Shown here: in pieces, positions 27,079-35,803 of the stretch
Layout: every line of letters begins with the position of its first letter
Position numbering within the stretch: position 1 is the stretch's first letter
Origin: Amycolatopsis cihanbeyliensis
GTDB lineage: Bacteria; Actinomycetota; Actinomycetes; Mycobacteriales; Pseudonocardiaceae
Reading direction: 5' to 3'
Assembly (NCBI RefSeq): GCF_006715045.1
Contig: NZ_VFML01000001.1
Coordinates: forward strand, 558,001 to 622,000
DNA length: 64,000 bases
The notes under the pieces: model-generated
Databases searched by the model: none
Told to the model about the DNA's origin: nothing
What the model saw: only the letters and a program-made list of their open reading frames with translations
Program-made: the position numbers and the translations under genes

Positions 27079-28925
27079 CGGGGCTCGCCTCCTCGCGGTA
27101 CGCCGCCGGGGTTGCCCGCACCGTGGGTTTCGATCCCGTCGGACATCGCCGCTCGGTAGGATGTCCAGAACGCGGCGAACTTTCCTTGCTGTGCCAGCAG
27201 GTCGGCGGGCCTGCCGCGCTCGACGATCATCCCGTCGTCCAGCACCGCGACGGTGTCGGCGTCGGCGGTCGTCTCCAAGCGATGGGCGATGACCAGAATC
27301 GTCCGGTGGCCCTCCAGCGTCGCCAGGGCCCGGCGCACCGCCTGTTCCGTCTGCGGGTCGGCAAAGGCGGTCGCCTCGTCCAGCACCAGAACGGGCGCGT
27401 CGGCGAGCAGTGCGCGGGCGATCGAGATCCGCTGTGCCTCGCCGCCCGACAATCCGGCGTCCACACCGATCACCGTTTCGTATCCGCGCGGCAGCTCGAG
27501 AATTCGGTCATGGACATGTGCCATCCGGGCGGCGCGAACCACGTCGTCGAGGTCGGCGTTCGGTGCCGCCAGCGCGATGTTGTCCGCGATCGACGCGCGT
27601 AGCAGGGAGGTGTCCTGGAAGACGAAGGAGACCGTCCGGTAGAGCTGCCGGCTGCCGAGCTCGCGCAGGTCGACACCACCGAGGGTGACCGAACCGTGGG
27701 ACGGGTCGAAGAACCGCGGCAGGAGCCGCACCAGCGTTGACTTTCCGCTTCCCGACGGCCCGACGATCGCGGTGACCGTGCCCGGCTCGAGCACCAGGTC
27801 GATCCCGCGCAGCACCTCGTGATCGGCGTCGTAGCCGAATCGGACGTCCCGCAGTTCCACCCGGTGACCCTGCGGCGCGACCGGGTAGGCGGGTTCCGGT
27901 AGCGGCGGTACCGCGAGCACGTCCCGGATCCGGCCGACCGCGCGTCGGGCGGCCTGCAGGTCGTCGAAGCCGTGGCCGAGGGCGGCCACCGGAGCGGTCA
28001 GGCCCAGCCCGAGCAGCAGGAAGGGCAGCAGGTCGGCCGGGGCCATGCCTCCGGTCGTGACCAGAACCGCGCCGCCGGTCAGCACCACCAGCAGCACGAA
28101 CGGCGGCGACAGCACCAGTTGCATGCCCGCGGCGATCCCGGACACGCCGCGCACCCAGCGGTTGAAGGTACCGACGAAGTCGTCCGCGGCCGCGCGGAAT
28201 CGACGGTGGGCGCGGCCGGCTCCGCCGAACGCCTTGACCACGGAGATGCCCTGCACGAACTCGACGACGGAACTCGAGATCCGCCCCATGGCCGCGTCGA
28301 ACTCCTCCTGCTCGCGCAGCCGGTTCGGGGTCAGCATGAGGGGAACCAGAGCCACTGCCAGTGCCACGGGTATCAGCGTGATCAGCGTGAGCCGCCAGTC
28401 GATGGTGAACAAGTAGATCAGCGACACCAGCGGCACCACGAATGCGGAGACGAGCTCGCCAGGGGCGTGGGCGATGAACGGGTGCACGGCACTCACGTCC
28501 TCGCCCACCACTTTTGCCAGCGTGCCGGTCCGGCGTCGGGCGAGCCAGCCGATCGGTACGCGCCCCAGTCGCGCGGCCAGTTGCCTGCGGAACGCCAGTT
28601 GTACCTGGCCGTCGAGAAGATGCCCGATCCCGGACGACGCGGCCGTGAACAGCAGCCGGACGACCAGGCCGACCGCGCCCGCGAGCACGACGAACCAGAC
28701 ATGGTCGTGATCGATCGGGCCGGGCGACAACAGGGTGCGACCCAGTTCGACGACCGCCAGTAGCGGCGCCAGGCCCGCGATGGCGCCGACGACCTGCAGG
28801 ATCGCGACGGCCGCGAAACTCCCGAGGTAGGGGCGCAGCAGCCCTGCCAGGGGCCGGCCCGCCACGACGTCCGCACCGGGTGGTGCGGACCGCTCGCTCT
28901 CCCGGGCAAGGTCGGTGGCGGTCAT
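27075..28925 (-). CDS. ABC transporter, fused membrane and ATPase domains (first subunit)
   Basis: A 616-residue half-transporter. The transmembrane domain (about 30-330) includes QVQLAFRRQLAARLGRVPIGW and the coupling-helix region. The ATPase domain has GPSGSGKST, LSGGEAQR and VLVLDEATAFADP. The signature motif differs slightly from its partner (GGEAQR against GGERQR), and both nucleotide sites look competent. It overlaps neighbours by ATGA at both ends (27075-27078 and 28922-28925), so hydrolase and both ABC genes are translated as one operon. Siderophore or lipid/drug transport is plausible. Confidence 0.9.
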   Translation of the reverse strand: MTATDLARESERSAPPGADVVAGRPLAGLLRPYLGSFAAVAILQVVGAIAGLAPLLAVVELGRTLLSPGPIDHDHVWFVVLAGAVGLVVRLLFTAASSGIGHLLDGQVQLAFRRQLAARLGRVPIGWLARRRTGTLAKVVGEDVSAVHPFIAHAPGELVSAFVVPLVSLIYLFTIDWRLTLITLIPVALAVALVPLMLTPNRLREQEEFDAAMGRISSSVVEFVQGISVVKAFGGAGRAHRRFRAAADDFVGTFNRWVRGVSGIAAGMQLVLSPPFVLLVVLTGGAVLVTTGGMAPADLLPFLLLGLGLTAPVAALGHGFDDLQAARRAVGRIRDVLAVPPLPEPAYPVAPQGHRVELRDVRFGYDADHEVLRGIDLVLEPGTVTAIVGPSGSGKSTLVRLLPRFFDPSHGSVTLGGVDLRELGSRQLYRTVSFVFQDTSLLRASIADNIALAAPNADLDDVVRAARMAHVHDRILELPRGYETVIGVDAGLSGGEAQRISIARALLADAPVLVLDEATAFADPQTEQAVRRALATLEGHRTILVIAHRLETTADADTVAVLDDGMIVERGRPADLLAQQGKFAAFWTSYRAAMSDGIETHGAGNPGGVPRGGEPR

Positions 28926-29944
28926 CGCCCTCCCGCCTTCGTCGATCTCGACGCGACCGGGCCGGCGAGGCGTTCCCGGAGGAACTCCGCGATCTCCGCC
29001 CGCGCGGCCTTGGCCCGCGGCACCGCTCCCGGCATGCTGACGAACCCGTGCGTCGCTCGGGGATGTTCGGTCAGCCGCGCGGGAGTGCCGGACTCGCGCA
29101 GCCGCGCGGCGTACCGACGGCCGTGATCGGCCAGCGGGTCAAGGGTCGGCACCACCACGAGCGCGGGGGCCAGTCCGTTCAGGTCGTCGGCATGCAGCGG
29201 CGACACCGCACGAGCATCCATTCCCGGCGGAACGGCCAACCGCTGGTACAGCCGCATCTGCGCCACGGTGAGGGTCGGGCTGTTCGCGTGCTGGGCCATC
29301 GAGGCGTAGTCGAACGCCGTCTCGGTCAGATCGAGAGCGGGGTTGACCAGCACCTGTGCCCGCAGGAGCAGGCCGGATTCTCTGGCCCGGATCGCGGCCA
29401 GTGCGGCAATCATCGCGCCGTTGCTCTCCCCGAAGACCGCGGTCAGTGCCGGGTCCACCCCCCATTCCACGGCGTGCCGCAGCACGTGCCGCAGCACGTC
29501 CCAGCCGTCGTCGACGGCCGCGGGCAGTGGAGTCCCCGGAGCGAGGAGCCGGTGCTCGACCGAGACGACGACCGCGGGCAGCCGTGCGGCGAGGTGGCTG
29601 TTCACCCAGTCGCTCTGCGCCGCCGTACCGACGAACCCGCCGCCGTGCACGTGAAGCACGAGCGGCAGGTCGACGTTCCCGCCACCGCGCCCGGGTGACG
29701 GCCGGTACACCCGGACCCGGAGCCCACGGTCGGACAGTGTCACCTCCTGCCATCGGATCACGGCACCGCGGTCCGGAAGACCGGTGATCACCCGGGCAAG
29801 GCGGGACGCTCGCTTGCGGTTCACCGCCTCGCGGAAGGTGACCAACTCCTCGGCCGTCATCGCCGACAGGTCCGGCTCCTTCTGCAGAGCATGCAGTAGC
29901 CGGATGCCCAGCGGGGGCCGTTCAACCCCGGCGATGTCGTTCAT
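28922..29944 (-). CDS. Alpha/beta hydrolase of the hormone-sensitive-lipase type
   Basis: A 340-residue esterase/lipase-family protein. The oxyanion-hole motif is LHVHGGGFVG, the nucleophile elbow FGESNGAMIA, an Asp is likely in LDPLADHG, and the His in HPRATHGF. All catalytic elements are present, so it should hydrolyse acyl esters. It is the first gene of the operon with two half-ABC transporters and starts under the dyad operator at 29970. Such an arrangement would suit detoxification or release of an ester-linked ligand (for example a siderophore or antibiotic). Confidence 0.92.
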   Translation of the reverse strand: MNDIAGVERPPLGIRLLHALQKEPDLSAMTAEELVTFREAVNRKRASRLARVITGLPDRGAVIRWQEVTLSDRGLRVRVYRPSPGRGGGNVDLPLVLHVHGGGFVGTAAQSDWVNSHLAARLPAVVVSVEHRLLAPGTPLPAAVDDGWDVLRHVLRHAVEWGVDPALTAVFGESNGAMIAALAAIRARESGLLLRAQVLVNPALDLTETAFDYASMAQHANSPTLTVAQMRLYQRLAVPPGMDARAVSPLHADDLNGLAPALVVVPTLDPLADHGRRYAARLRESGTPARLTEHPRATHGFVSMPGAVPRAKAARAEIAEFLRERLAGPVASRSTKAGGR

Positions 29945-29969
29945 GTCTTCTCCTCGATCGCGGCAGTTT

Positions 29970-30001
29970 CGCTACTTATAGTATCGATACCGATCGTAGC
30001 G
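29970..30001. promoter_or_regulatory. 32-bp palindromic operator between hydrolase and tetR genes
   Basis: CGCTAC (29970-29975) and GTAGCG (29996-30001) flank a central perfect palindrome GTATCGATAC (29981-29990) with the same centre. The intervening bases also partly match. It sits 25 bp from the hydrolase start and 20 bp from the TetR start, the expected place for autoregulated repression. Confidence 0.85.
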
Positions 30002-30021
30002 CAATCGGCTACCATCTAGCC

Positions 30022-30600
30022 ATGACCCGAGCGACCAGATCCGCCAGGCCGCCCGGTCGCCCACGCGCCGGCATCGACGCCGTGGTCTTCGCCGCGACGC
30101 TGAACACGGTCCACGAGCTCGGCTATGCCGGCGCGACGATGGATCGCATCGCGGCGGCTGCGGGGGTCGCGAAGACGACGATCTACCGTCGATGGGAGTC
30201 GAAGGGTGCGCTGATCGCCGACTGCCTCCTCGACGCGTTCGGCCCACTGCCGCTGGAGGGCGCCGACCGAGTCGAGGTCCTGTCTTCGACCATCCACTGG
30301 GGTGCGGCGAAGATCGGCGAGCCGGGAGTCGGCGCGGCATTCGCGGGCGTGTTCGTGGACGCCGTCAACGATCCGGGCCTGCGCGAGGTCCTGTCCACGC
30401 GGTTTCAGGCCCCGTACCTGCGCGCGCTCCAGGACGCGCTCGGCGAGCCGGAGAACCGGGTGCTGCTCCTCATCGACGTCGTCGTCGGGACCTTGCTCCA
30501 CCGGATGGGCATGACCGGCGAGCCGATGGCCGACGCCGACGTCACCGCACTGGCCGAGATGGTTCTGCGCTACTTCACTGACCGCGCCGCGCCGCCCTAG
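30022..30600 (+). CDS. TetR family transcriptional regulator
   Basis: A 192-residue TetR regulator with basic N terminus (RATRSARPPGRPRAG) and HTH ATMDRIAAAAGVAKTTIYRRW at about residues 36-56. The C-terminal part resembles the TetR_C subgroup found with exporters. It faces the hydrolase/ABC operon over a 32-bp palindrome, so it likely represses that operon and itself. The stop lies within a bidirectional terminator shared with the convergent membrane-protein gene. Confidence 0.9.
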   Translation: MTRATRSARPPGRPRAGIDAVVFAATLNTVHELGYAGATMDRIAAAAGVAKTTIYRRWESKGALIADCLLDAFGPLPLEGADRVEVLSSTIHWGAAKIGEPGVGAAFAGVFVDAVNDPGLREVLSTRFQAPYLRALQDALGEPENRVLLLIDVVVGTLLHRMGMTGEPMADADVTALAEMVLRYFTDRAAPP

Positions 30601-30601
30601 T

Positions 30602-30616
30602 TTGAAGCGGCTTCAA
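30602..30616. terminator. Bidirectional hairpin between convergent genes
   Basis: TTGAAGC-G-GCTTCAA is a perfect 7-bp dyad immediately after the TetR stop and overlapping the stop of the convergent gene. It is a compact terminator candidate. Confidence 0.5.
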
Positions 30617-31080
30617 CGTCGCTCGGGTGCGTACGGCACGCCCAGGGCCCGCGCGCGCAGCGCCAGGCAGGCCATCTCGCCGAGCAAGCTGATCCCGATC
30701 AGCAGCGGCATCGGGCGGGCCTCGGGATTCATCCCCCACTGCTCGGCCAGCAGGCCGATCCCACCGTTGACCACGATGGACGCCACCCACACCAGCACGG
30801 TCCAGCCCGTGTAGCGCTGCCACAACACCCCGTCCCGGCGCAGCAGCCGCACGGTCCGGCCACGCAGGTACCCCAGGCCGCAGCCGATGAACCCGCCGAT
30901 CCCGAGCCACAGCACGTCGGTTCCGGTCACCGGCACCTCGCGCAGGCTGAAGCCGCCAACCCCGAGCAGCACCAGCGGCAGCACGAAGACCTCGCGCGCG
31001 GTCAACGGCTCACCGAGGAACCGCCGCACGATCGCGAAACCCACCACCCCGACCAGCACGATCACCAGCCAGGTACTCAC
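30613..31080 (-). CDS. Small multi-pass membrane protein (DUF1453-like)
   Basis: A 155-residue protein with about five hydrophobic helices: WLVIVLVGVVGFAIVRRF, VFVLPLVLLGVGGF, DVLWLGIGGFIGCGLGYL, WTVLVWVASIVVNGGIGLL and LLIGISLLGEMACLALRA. The architecture resembles DUF1453/CcdC-type proteins. A short basic loop (RGRTVRLLRRDGVLWQRYTG) separates two halves. No catalytic residues can be named. It is divergent from the TetR gene at 31147, with two small dyads between, so it is probably the target of that regulator. The function is unknown. Confidence 0.8.
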   Translation of the reverse strand: MSTWLVIVLVGVVGFAIVRRFLGEPLTAREVFVLPLVLLGVGGFSLREVPVTGTDVLWLGIGGFIGCGLGYLRGRTVRLLRRDGVLWQRYTGWTVLVWVASIVVNGGIGLLAEQWGMNPEARPMPLLIGISLLGEMACLALRARALGVPYAPERR

Positions 31081-31094
31081 CAGTCCACCTCCTT

Positions 31095-31136
31095 ATATAG
31101 CACGCCTGTGCCACATAAACTAGCATGGCTATGCTA
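31095..31136. promoter_or_regulatory. Paired dyads in the promoter between membrane protein and tetR
   Basis: TAGCAT-GGCT-ATGCTA (31121-31136) is a perfect 6-bp dyad, and TATAGCAC-GCCT-GTGC lies about 20 bases away (about 31095-31112). Both are in the A+T-rich 66-bp gap between divergent starts. They are likely TetR operator sites overlapping both promoters. Confidence 0.65.
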
Positions 31137-31146
31137 TAAAAGCAGC

Positions 31147-31773
31147 ATGCCCAAGGTGGTCGATCCCGCCGCCCGCAGGCAGGCGGTGGCCGAGGCGGTG
31201 TTCCGGGTGATCCAGCGCGACGGCATCGCGCGCGCCTCCCTGCGCAACGTCGCCACCGAGGCCGGGCTGGCCATCGGGTCGATCCGGCACTATTTCCGCA
31301 GCCACGACGAGCTGATGGGATTCGCCCTGCACGCGCTCAGCGAGAACGTCCGGACCAGGGTGCTACGGCACGCGGAGGACCTGCTCGCCGTGGACTCCGG
31401 GGTGGACCGCAGGGCACTGACCGTGGAGTTGCTGGCCGAGCTGCTCCCGCTGGACGAGCGGCGGCGGCGGGAGTCGGTGGTCTGGCTCGCCTTCCTCACC
31501 GAGGCACGGACCGAACCGCGACTGCGGCGGTACACCCACGAACTGCACGAGACCCAGCGTGCCCTGGTTCGGCGGGTGCTGCTGGAGGCACGCAGGCTGA
31601 ACCGGATCGCCGACTGGTTGGACATCGGCCTGGAGACCGAGCGGCTCTGCGCCCTGCTGGACGGGTTGACGGTCACCGCGACCCTGCAACCGGAGCTGAC
31701 CGACCGGGAGACCACCCTCGCGGTGCTGCGCAGGCACGTCGAGACCCTGGCCGCCACCGGAGCCTACGAGTAA
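31147..31773 (+). CDS. TetR family regulator (BetI-like C-terminal domain)
   Basis: A 208-residue TetR regulator. The [24 protein letters not shown] lies at about residues 26-46. The C-terminal domain has [23 protein letters not shown], typical of the BetI-type group. It begins at ATG 31147; an in-frame start further left overlaps the operator region. It is divergent from the membrane-protein gene. The last bases overlap the ALDH remnant on the other strand. Confidence 0.9.
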   Translation: MPKVVDPAARRQAVAEAVFRVIQRDGIARASLRNVATEAGLAIGSIRHYFRSHDELMGFALHALSENVRTRVLRHAEDLLAVDSGVDRRALTVELLAELLPLDERRRRESVVWLAFLTEARTEPRLRRYTHELHETQRALVRRVLLEARRLNRIADWLDIGLETERLCALLDGLTVTATLQPELTDRETTLAVLRRHVETLAATGAYE

Positions 31774-32010
31774 CCGGGGACCGGGGTTCCGTTCTCCCTG
31801 CGCGGGATGCCGAGGGGGTTGCCGTCGCGCAGCGCCTCGGGCAGCAGGTCCGCGGGCCAGTCCTGGTAGCTGACCGGCGCCAACCAGCGGCGGATCGCGG
31901 TGGCGCCCACCGAGGTGTGCAGCGGCGCCGTGGTGGCGGGGAACGGACCCCATGCTGCATCGCCCAGGACGCCGCGACCCCGGTCGGCCAGCCGTTGCAG
32001 ATCAACCGGC
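31764..32010 (-). pseudogene. Aldehyde dehydrogenase remnant (C-terminal fragment with frameshift)
   Basis: Read leftward, one frame encodes [22 protein letters not shown] and the next frame continues [20 protein letters not shown], then [25 protein letters not shown]. Together they match the C terminus of NADP-dependent 2-oxoglutarate-semialdehyde-type aldehyde dehydrogenases. The join needs a one-base loss near 31950 (cat-ggg-gt-ccg). Nothing resembling the other roughly 400 residues is present upstream, so only the last 80 or so codons remain. The boundaries are approximate. It is a decayed gene, possibly left after a deletion. Confidence 0.75.
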
Positions 32011-32497
32011 CTACCCGGTCGCGGCCCGCCACGCGAGCGTGGACTCGGCGCGCTGCTCCGCGGCCCGTGCGGCGAGGCGGCGCCACCGATCGACCTGCAC
32101 CGTCGCCGTCTCGGTAACCGGCTCACCCACGGCCTCGCCGGTACGCGGGCCGACCCTACAGTGCATTCCCGGACACCTCGTTCGTATATATGAACACTAT
32201 TCTTACCCATAAACACGCTATGGCAACCGGGTGTCCCCGGTCAGTGTCACCGGGTCCCGCGGTGCGTGCGAAAAAGGCGTCCGGTACCTTTTGCCGGTCG
32301 CGGTCGGTGACGGTGCACGGCGATTCACCGCCGCCGCGTCAACGTCGTCTCAGGACGCGCGGACAGGGCGTCAACGCCGCGTGAGTCCGCGCCTCGGCCG
32401 GCCGTGACGGATGCATGCTGTGCCACGGGGCCGCCGAGGGCGGTCCCGATCACACCGAACAGGACACAGACTTCCAATCGAAAGTGAGTACGGGTCG
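32011..32497. other. Region between the ALDH remnant and the small membrane gene
   Basis: A minus-strand frame of 51 codons (32011-32166) ends just upstream of the remnant. It includes [20 protein letters not shown] and may be real, but has no recognised family. TTCGTATATATGAA (32181-32194) is a near-perfect palindrome in an A+T-rich patch and could be an old operator or promoter. From 32220 to 32497 nothing clear is visible. Confidence 0.35.
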
Positions 32498-32653
32498 ATG
32501 AGTCCCTTGGTATGGGCGATCCTGCTGATCGGCGTTTTCGTGGTCATCGCGCTGGGCCTACGCACCATGCAGCGCGGCGGCACCGCCCGGTCGGCGCGGC
32601 AGTCCGCCGAGTCCGCGCAGGCGCCGGAGACCGCACCGGTCGCCTCCCGCTAG
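32498..32653 (+). CDS. Small single-pass membrane protein
   Basis: A 51-residue frame starting at ATG 32498. MSPLVWAILLIGVFVVIALGL forms one strong transmembrane helix, followed by RTMQRGGTARSARQSAESAQ, a basic then Ala/Gln/Ser-rich tail. A purine-rich stretch lies upstream, but no textbook ribosome site is visible. It ends at 32653, overlapping the sugar-kinase end by 4 bases on the opposite strand. Such one-helix proteins are common in actinomycetes, usually unnamed. It may be real, with no assigned function. Confidence 0.5.
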   Translation: MSPLVWAILLIGVFVVIALGLRTMQRGGTARSARQSAESAQAPETAPVASR

Positions 32654-33645
32654 TCCCCGGCGCCGACCGAGGACCGCAGGCGCGCGTAGGCCGGCGCGCC
32701 CGCACCGATCGCGTCCAGACCGGACAGTGCCGCGCCGAACACCGGTGGCAGCGCGGTCACGCCGACAGAGGCACGCGGCGCCACCTTCACGCAGCGCCGT
32801 TCGATCTCGCCGATCACCGTGCCGTTCACCCCGGCCAGCACGCCCCCACCGAGCACGACGGCCGGGGCGCCGGTGGTCATGTCCAGCCTGCGCAGGCTGA
32901 CCGTGACCAGCAGGGCGACCTCCTCGATCAGCCGGTCCACCACGTCCTGCGCCGCCTCGTCCCCCGCGGCGGCGACACGGAACAACAGCGGGCACAGCTC
33001 GTGCACCGCCTTCGCCGGCAACCGGCCGAAGTGCAGGCGCTCCACCACCTCCCGGGCGGATTCCGCGCCGAAGTGGCGCAGCACCGCCGGTAACAGCGCG
33101 GTTCTCGGGCCCCTGCCGTCCTCGGACCGCACCGCCCACCACAGCGCCTCCTCGCCGAGCTGCATGCCGCCACCCCAGTCGCCGGAGATCCGGCCGAGCG
33201 CGGGAAAGCGGTGGGTCCGGCCGTCCGCGCCGACCCCGACGCAGTTGATCCCCGCGCCGCACACCACTGCCACCCCGATCCCGTCCGGTGTGCCGGCCCG
33301 CAACAGGGCGAAGGTGTCGTTGCCGACCCGCACCGAGCGCGACCAGCCGCGCTCGATCAGCGCCACCCGCAGCGTCTCCTCCTCCTGGGGGAGATCGAGC
33401 CCGGCAAGGTAGGCCGAGGTGTGCGCACCGAAGGTGCGGCCCGCCGGCATGCCCGCCGCGGCGAACGCCTCCAGCACCAGCCCCTCGAACACCTCCAGCG
33501 CCCGCGGCACCCCGACCGCCTGCGGGGACGCGCCAGGGCCGCGGGCACGGCCCAGTACCTTCCCGGCCGTGCTGACCAGCAGCACATCGGTCTTGCTGTT
33601 GCCCCCGTCGATCGCGATGACCACCCCGCCGCCGGTACCGTTCAC
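32650..33645 (-). CDS. BadF/BadG/NagK-type sugar kinase
   Basis: A 331-residue ASKHA-fold protein of the BadF/BadG/BcrA/BcrD family, which includes N-acetylglucosamine kinases. VIAIDGGNSKTDVLLV is the phosphate-1 loop, VGNDTFALL and a VVCGAGINCVG segment follow, and VVLGGGVLAG closes the fold. GTG 33645 overlaps the GH4 stop (GTGA, 33642-33645). Position after a GH4 glycosidase in a sugar-uptake operon argues for phosphorylation of an imported sugar, perhaps GlcNAc or a GlcNAc disaccharide. The DasR-like site upstream of the operon supports an amino-sugar substrate. The residues do not decide between sugars. Confidence 0.82.
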   Translation of the reverse strand: MNGTGGGVVIAIDGGNSKTDVLLVSTAGKVLGRARGPGASPQAVGVPRALEVFEGLVLEAFAAAGMPAGRTFGAHTSAYLAGLDLPQEEETLRVALIERGWSRSVRVGNDTFALLRAGTPDGIGVAVVCGAGINCVGVGADGRTHRFPALGRISGDWGGGMQLGEEALWWAVRSEDGRGPRTALLPAVLRHFGAESAREVVERLHFGRLPAKAVHELCPLLFRVAAAGDEAAQDVVDRLIEEVALLVTVSLRRLDMTTGAPAVVLGGGVLAGVNGTVIGEIERRCVKVAPRASVGVTALPPVFGAALSGLDAIGAGAPAYARLRSSVGAGD

Positions 33646-34922
33646 CGGCGGGCCCAGGGCAGGAAGGGCGCGTTCACCCGCACCAGGGTGCCGGCCAGCG
33701 CGTCGGCGTACTCGTACTGCCCGATCAGCGGATGCGCCAGCAGCGCGTCCGCCACCCGGTCCCGGCCGCCGTGCAGGGCTGCCTCCAGCGCCAGCTGCTC
33801 GTACGAGGTGACCTGCGAGATCAACCCGGACAGCAGGGGCGGAACCGGCCGCACCGGCAGCGGCCGCGCGCCCTTTCCGTCCACAACGGACGGAACCTCG
33901 ATCACCGCGTCCTCGGGAAGGAACGGCATGGTCCGCTCGTTGCGCACGTTCACCACATGCTCCTCGGCGGCACCGTCCCCGGTGAGCGCGTGCACCAGCC
34001 GCACCGCGGCCTCGGAGTAGTACGCCCCGCCCCGCCGTGCCAGCTGCGCCGGTTTCGTCACCACCGCGGGGTCGGCGTAGATCTTCAGCAGCTCCGCCTC
34101 CACCTCGCTGACCACCTCGGCGCGCGGGCGCTCGGTGCGCTGGGTGCGTACCACCTCGTCGTGGGCGTAGAAGTACCTCAGGTAGTACGAGGGCACCATG
34201 CCCAGCCTGCGCAGCCATCCCAGCGGGGTCCCGACATGTTCGGCCAGCCGCGGCCCGTGCTCGGCGAGCAGTTCGGGCAGCCGGTCGGTGGCGCCTTCCG
34301 CGCCCTCGACCAGGACGCGACGTTCCCAGCTGAGGTGGTTCAGGCCGACGTGCTCCAGTCGCACGGCCCCGGTGTCCACCCGCAACAGTTCCGCGAACAG
34401 GCGCTGCAACCCGATCGCCACGTTGCACAACCCGACGGCACGGTGCCCCTCGTTCAGCAACGCCCTGGTGACGATGCCGACCGGGTTGGTGAAGTTGACC
34501 AGCCAGGTGTCCTCGCCCGCGACCTCGCGAACCCTGCGGGCGATGTCCAGCACCACCGGCACCGTGCGCAACGCCTTGGCCAGCCCGCCCGCGCCGGTGG
34601 TCTCCTGCCCGACGCAGCCGCAGTCCAGCGGGAAGGTCTCGTCGGAGTGCCGTGCCACCTGGCCCCCGACGCGCAGTTGCAGTAACACGGCCGACGCCCC
34701 CTCGGCTCCGTCGGCCAGGCTGGTGGTGGTGCGTATCCGCGCCGGGTGACCCGCCCGCTCGAGCAGCCGCGAGCAGAACGAACCGACCGTCGCCAGCCGA
34801 TCGGTGTCCGGGTCCACCAGCACGATCTCGTCGACATCCACACTGGACCGTCCGGCGGCGATGCCGTCCACCAGTTCGGGGGTGTACGTGGATCCCCCGC
34901 CGACCACCGTGAGCTTTCTCAA
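33642..34922 (-). CDS. GH4 family glycosidase (6-phospho-beta-glucosidase type)
   Basis: A 426-residue NAD- and metal-dependent glycosidase. KLTVVGGGSTYTPELVDG is the NAD site; CNVAIG and the GLNHLSW region carry the metal-binding Cys and His of family 4. It probably cleaves a phosphorylated disaccharide; the kinase next to it could make the phosphorylated form. TTG 34922 is used as start, overlapping the permease stop by TTGA. Its specificity within GH4 (glucoside, GlcNAc, alpha or beta) cannot be told from here. Confidence 0.9.
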   Translation of the reverse strand: MRKLTVVGGGSTYTPELVDGIAAGRSSVDVDEIVLVDPDTDRLATVGSFCSRLLERAGHPARIRTTTSLADGAEGASAVLLQLRVGGQVARHSDETFPLDCGCVGQETTGAGGLAKALRTVPVVLDIARRVREVAGEDTWLVNFTNPVGIVTRALLNEGHRAVGLCNVAIGLQRLFAELLRVDTGAVRLEHVGLNHLSWERRVLVEGAEGATDRLPELLAEHGPRLAEHVGTPLGWLRRLGMVPSYYLRYFYAHDEVVRTQRTERPRAEVVSEVEAELLKIYADPAVVTKPAQLARRGGAYYSEAAVRLVHALTGDGAAEEHVVNVRNERTMPFLPEDAVIEVPSVVDGKGARPLPVRPVPPLLSGLISQVTSYEQLALEAALHGGRDRVADALLAHPLIGQYEYADALAGTLVRVNAPFLPWARR

Positions 34923-35803
34923 CCTTTGACTCCCGTGAAGGTGATACCGCGCACGAACGACTTCTGCGCGAAGATGAACAGGATGATGACCGGCGCCATC
35001 ACCAGCGCGGTGGCCGCCATGGTCAGGTTCCATTCCACATGATGCATGCCGCGGAACGAGGCCAGCGCCAGCGACAGCGTCCAGCTCTCCCGGTTCTCCC
35101 CGGTGAACAGCAGCGGGCCGAAGTAGTCGTTCCAGGTGAACAGGAAGCAGAACATCCCGGTGGCGACGATCCCCGGTTTGGCCATCGGCAGGACGACCCT
35201 GGTCACCACCTGGAACTGGTTGCAGCCGTCGATCCTCGCCGCCTCGAGGTACTCCTTCGGGATGGTCAGGAAGAACTGGCGCAGCAGGAAGATGCTGAAC
35301 GCGTCGAACAGGAAGTACGGCACGATCAGCGGGGCCAGGGTTCCGGTGAACCCGAGCCGCACCCACAGGTCGTACAGCGGAACGACCACCACCTGCGGGG
35401 GTAGCATCATGGCCGCGATGGTCAGCAGGAAGAACAGGGTCTGCCCGCGCCACCGCAGCTTCGCCAGCGCGTAGGCCGCCGGGATCGCCGACAGCATGAT
35501 GCCGAGGGTGGCCAGCCCCGAGTACGTGAGACTGTTGATCAGGTACAGGTGCAGCGGTGCCTGCTCGAACACCCGCACGAAGTTCTCGAAATGCCACTCC
35601 TCCGGCCACAGGCTGGAGGTCATCGCCTGGTCGCTCTCCATCACCGCGGTCAGCAGGACGAAGACGATCGGCAGCATGAACAGGATGCCGAGGCCGAGCC
35701 CGAGGCTGTGCGTCGCCACCCAGTACAGCCTGCGATCCCACCTCGCCCGCCTGGCCACGGCCGACCGGGCCGGGTCGGGCCGCGTCGTGGTGGTCGTGGT
35801 CAT
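34919..35803 (-). CDS. Sugar ABC transporter permease (MalG type)
   Basis: A 294-residue inner-membrane protein with six hydrophobic helices and the EAA loop, readable as EYLEAARIDGCNQFQVVTRV. It pairs with the MalF-type permease upstream, overlapping it by ATGA (35800-35803). No ATPase gene is in the operon; as is usual in actinomycetes, a shared MsiK-type ATPase elsewhere should power it. It imports the sugar bound by the upstream lipoprotein. Confidence 0.93.
   Translation of the reverse strand: MTTTTTTRPDPARSAVARRARWDRRLYWVATHSLGLGLGILFMLPIVFVLLTAVMESDQAMTSSLWPEEWHFENFVRVFEQAPLHLYLINSLTYSGLATLGIMLSAIPAAYALAKLRWRGQTLFFLLTIAAMMLPPQVVVVPLYDLWVRLGFTGTLAPLIVPYFLFDAFSIFLLRQFFLTIPKEYLEAARIDGCNQFQVVTRVVLPMAKPGIVATGMFCFLFTWNDYFGPLLFTGENRESWTLSLALASFRGMHHVEWNLTMAATALVMAPVIILFIFAQKSFVRGITFTGVKG

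Noticed and set aside
27075..28925. IrtA-type siderophore-interacting domain in the ABC proteins
   Set aside because: No FAD/NAD domain is present; similarity is to the generic exporter fold only.
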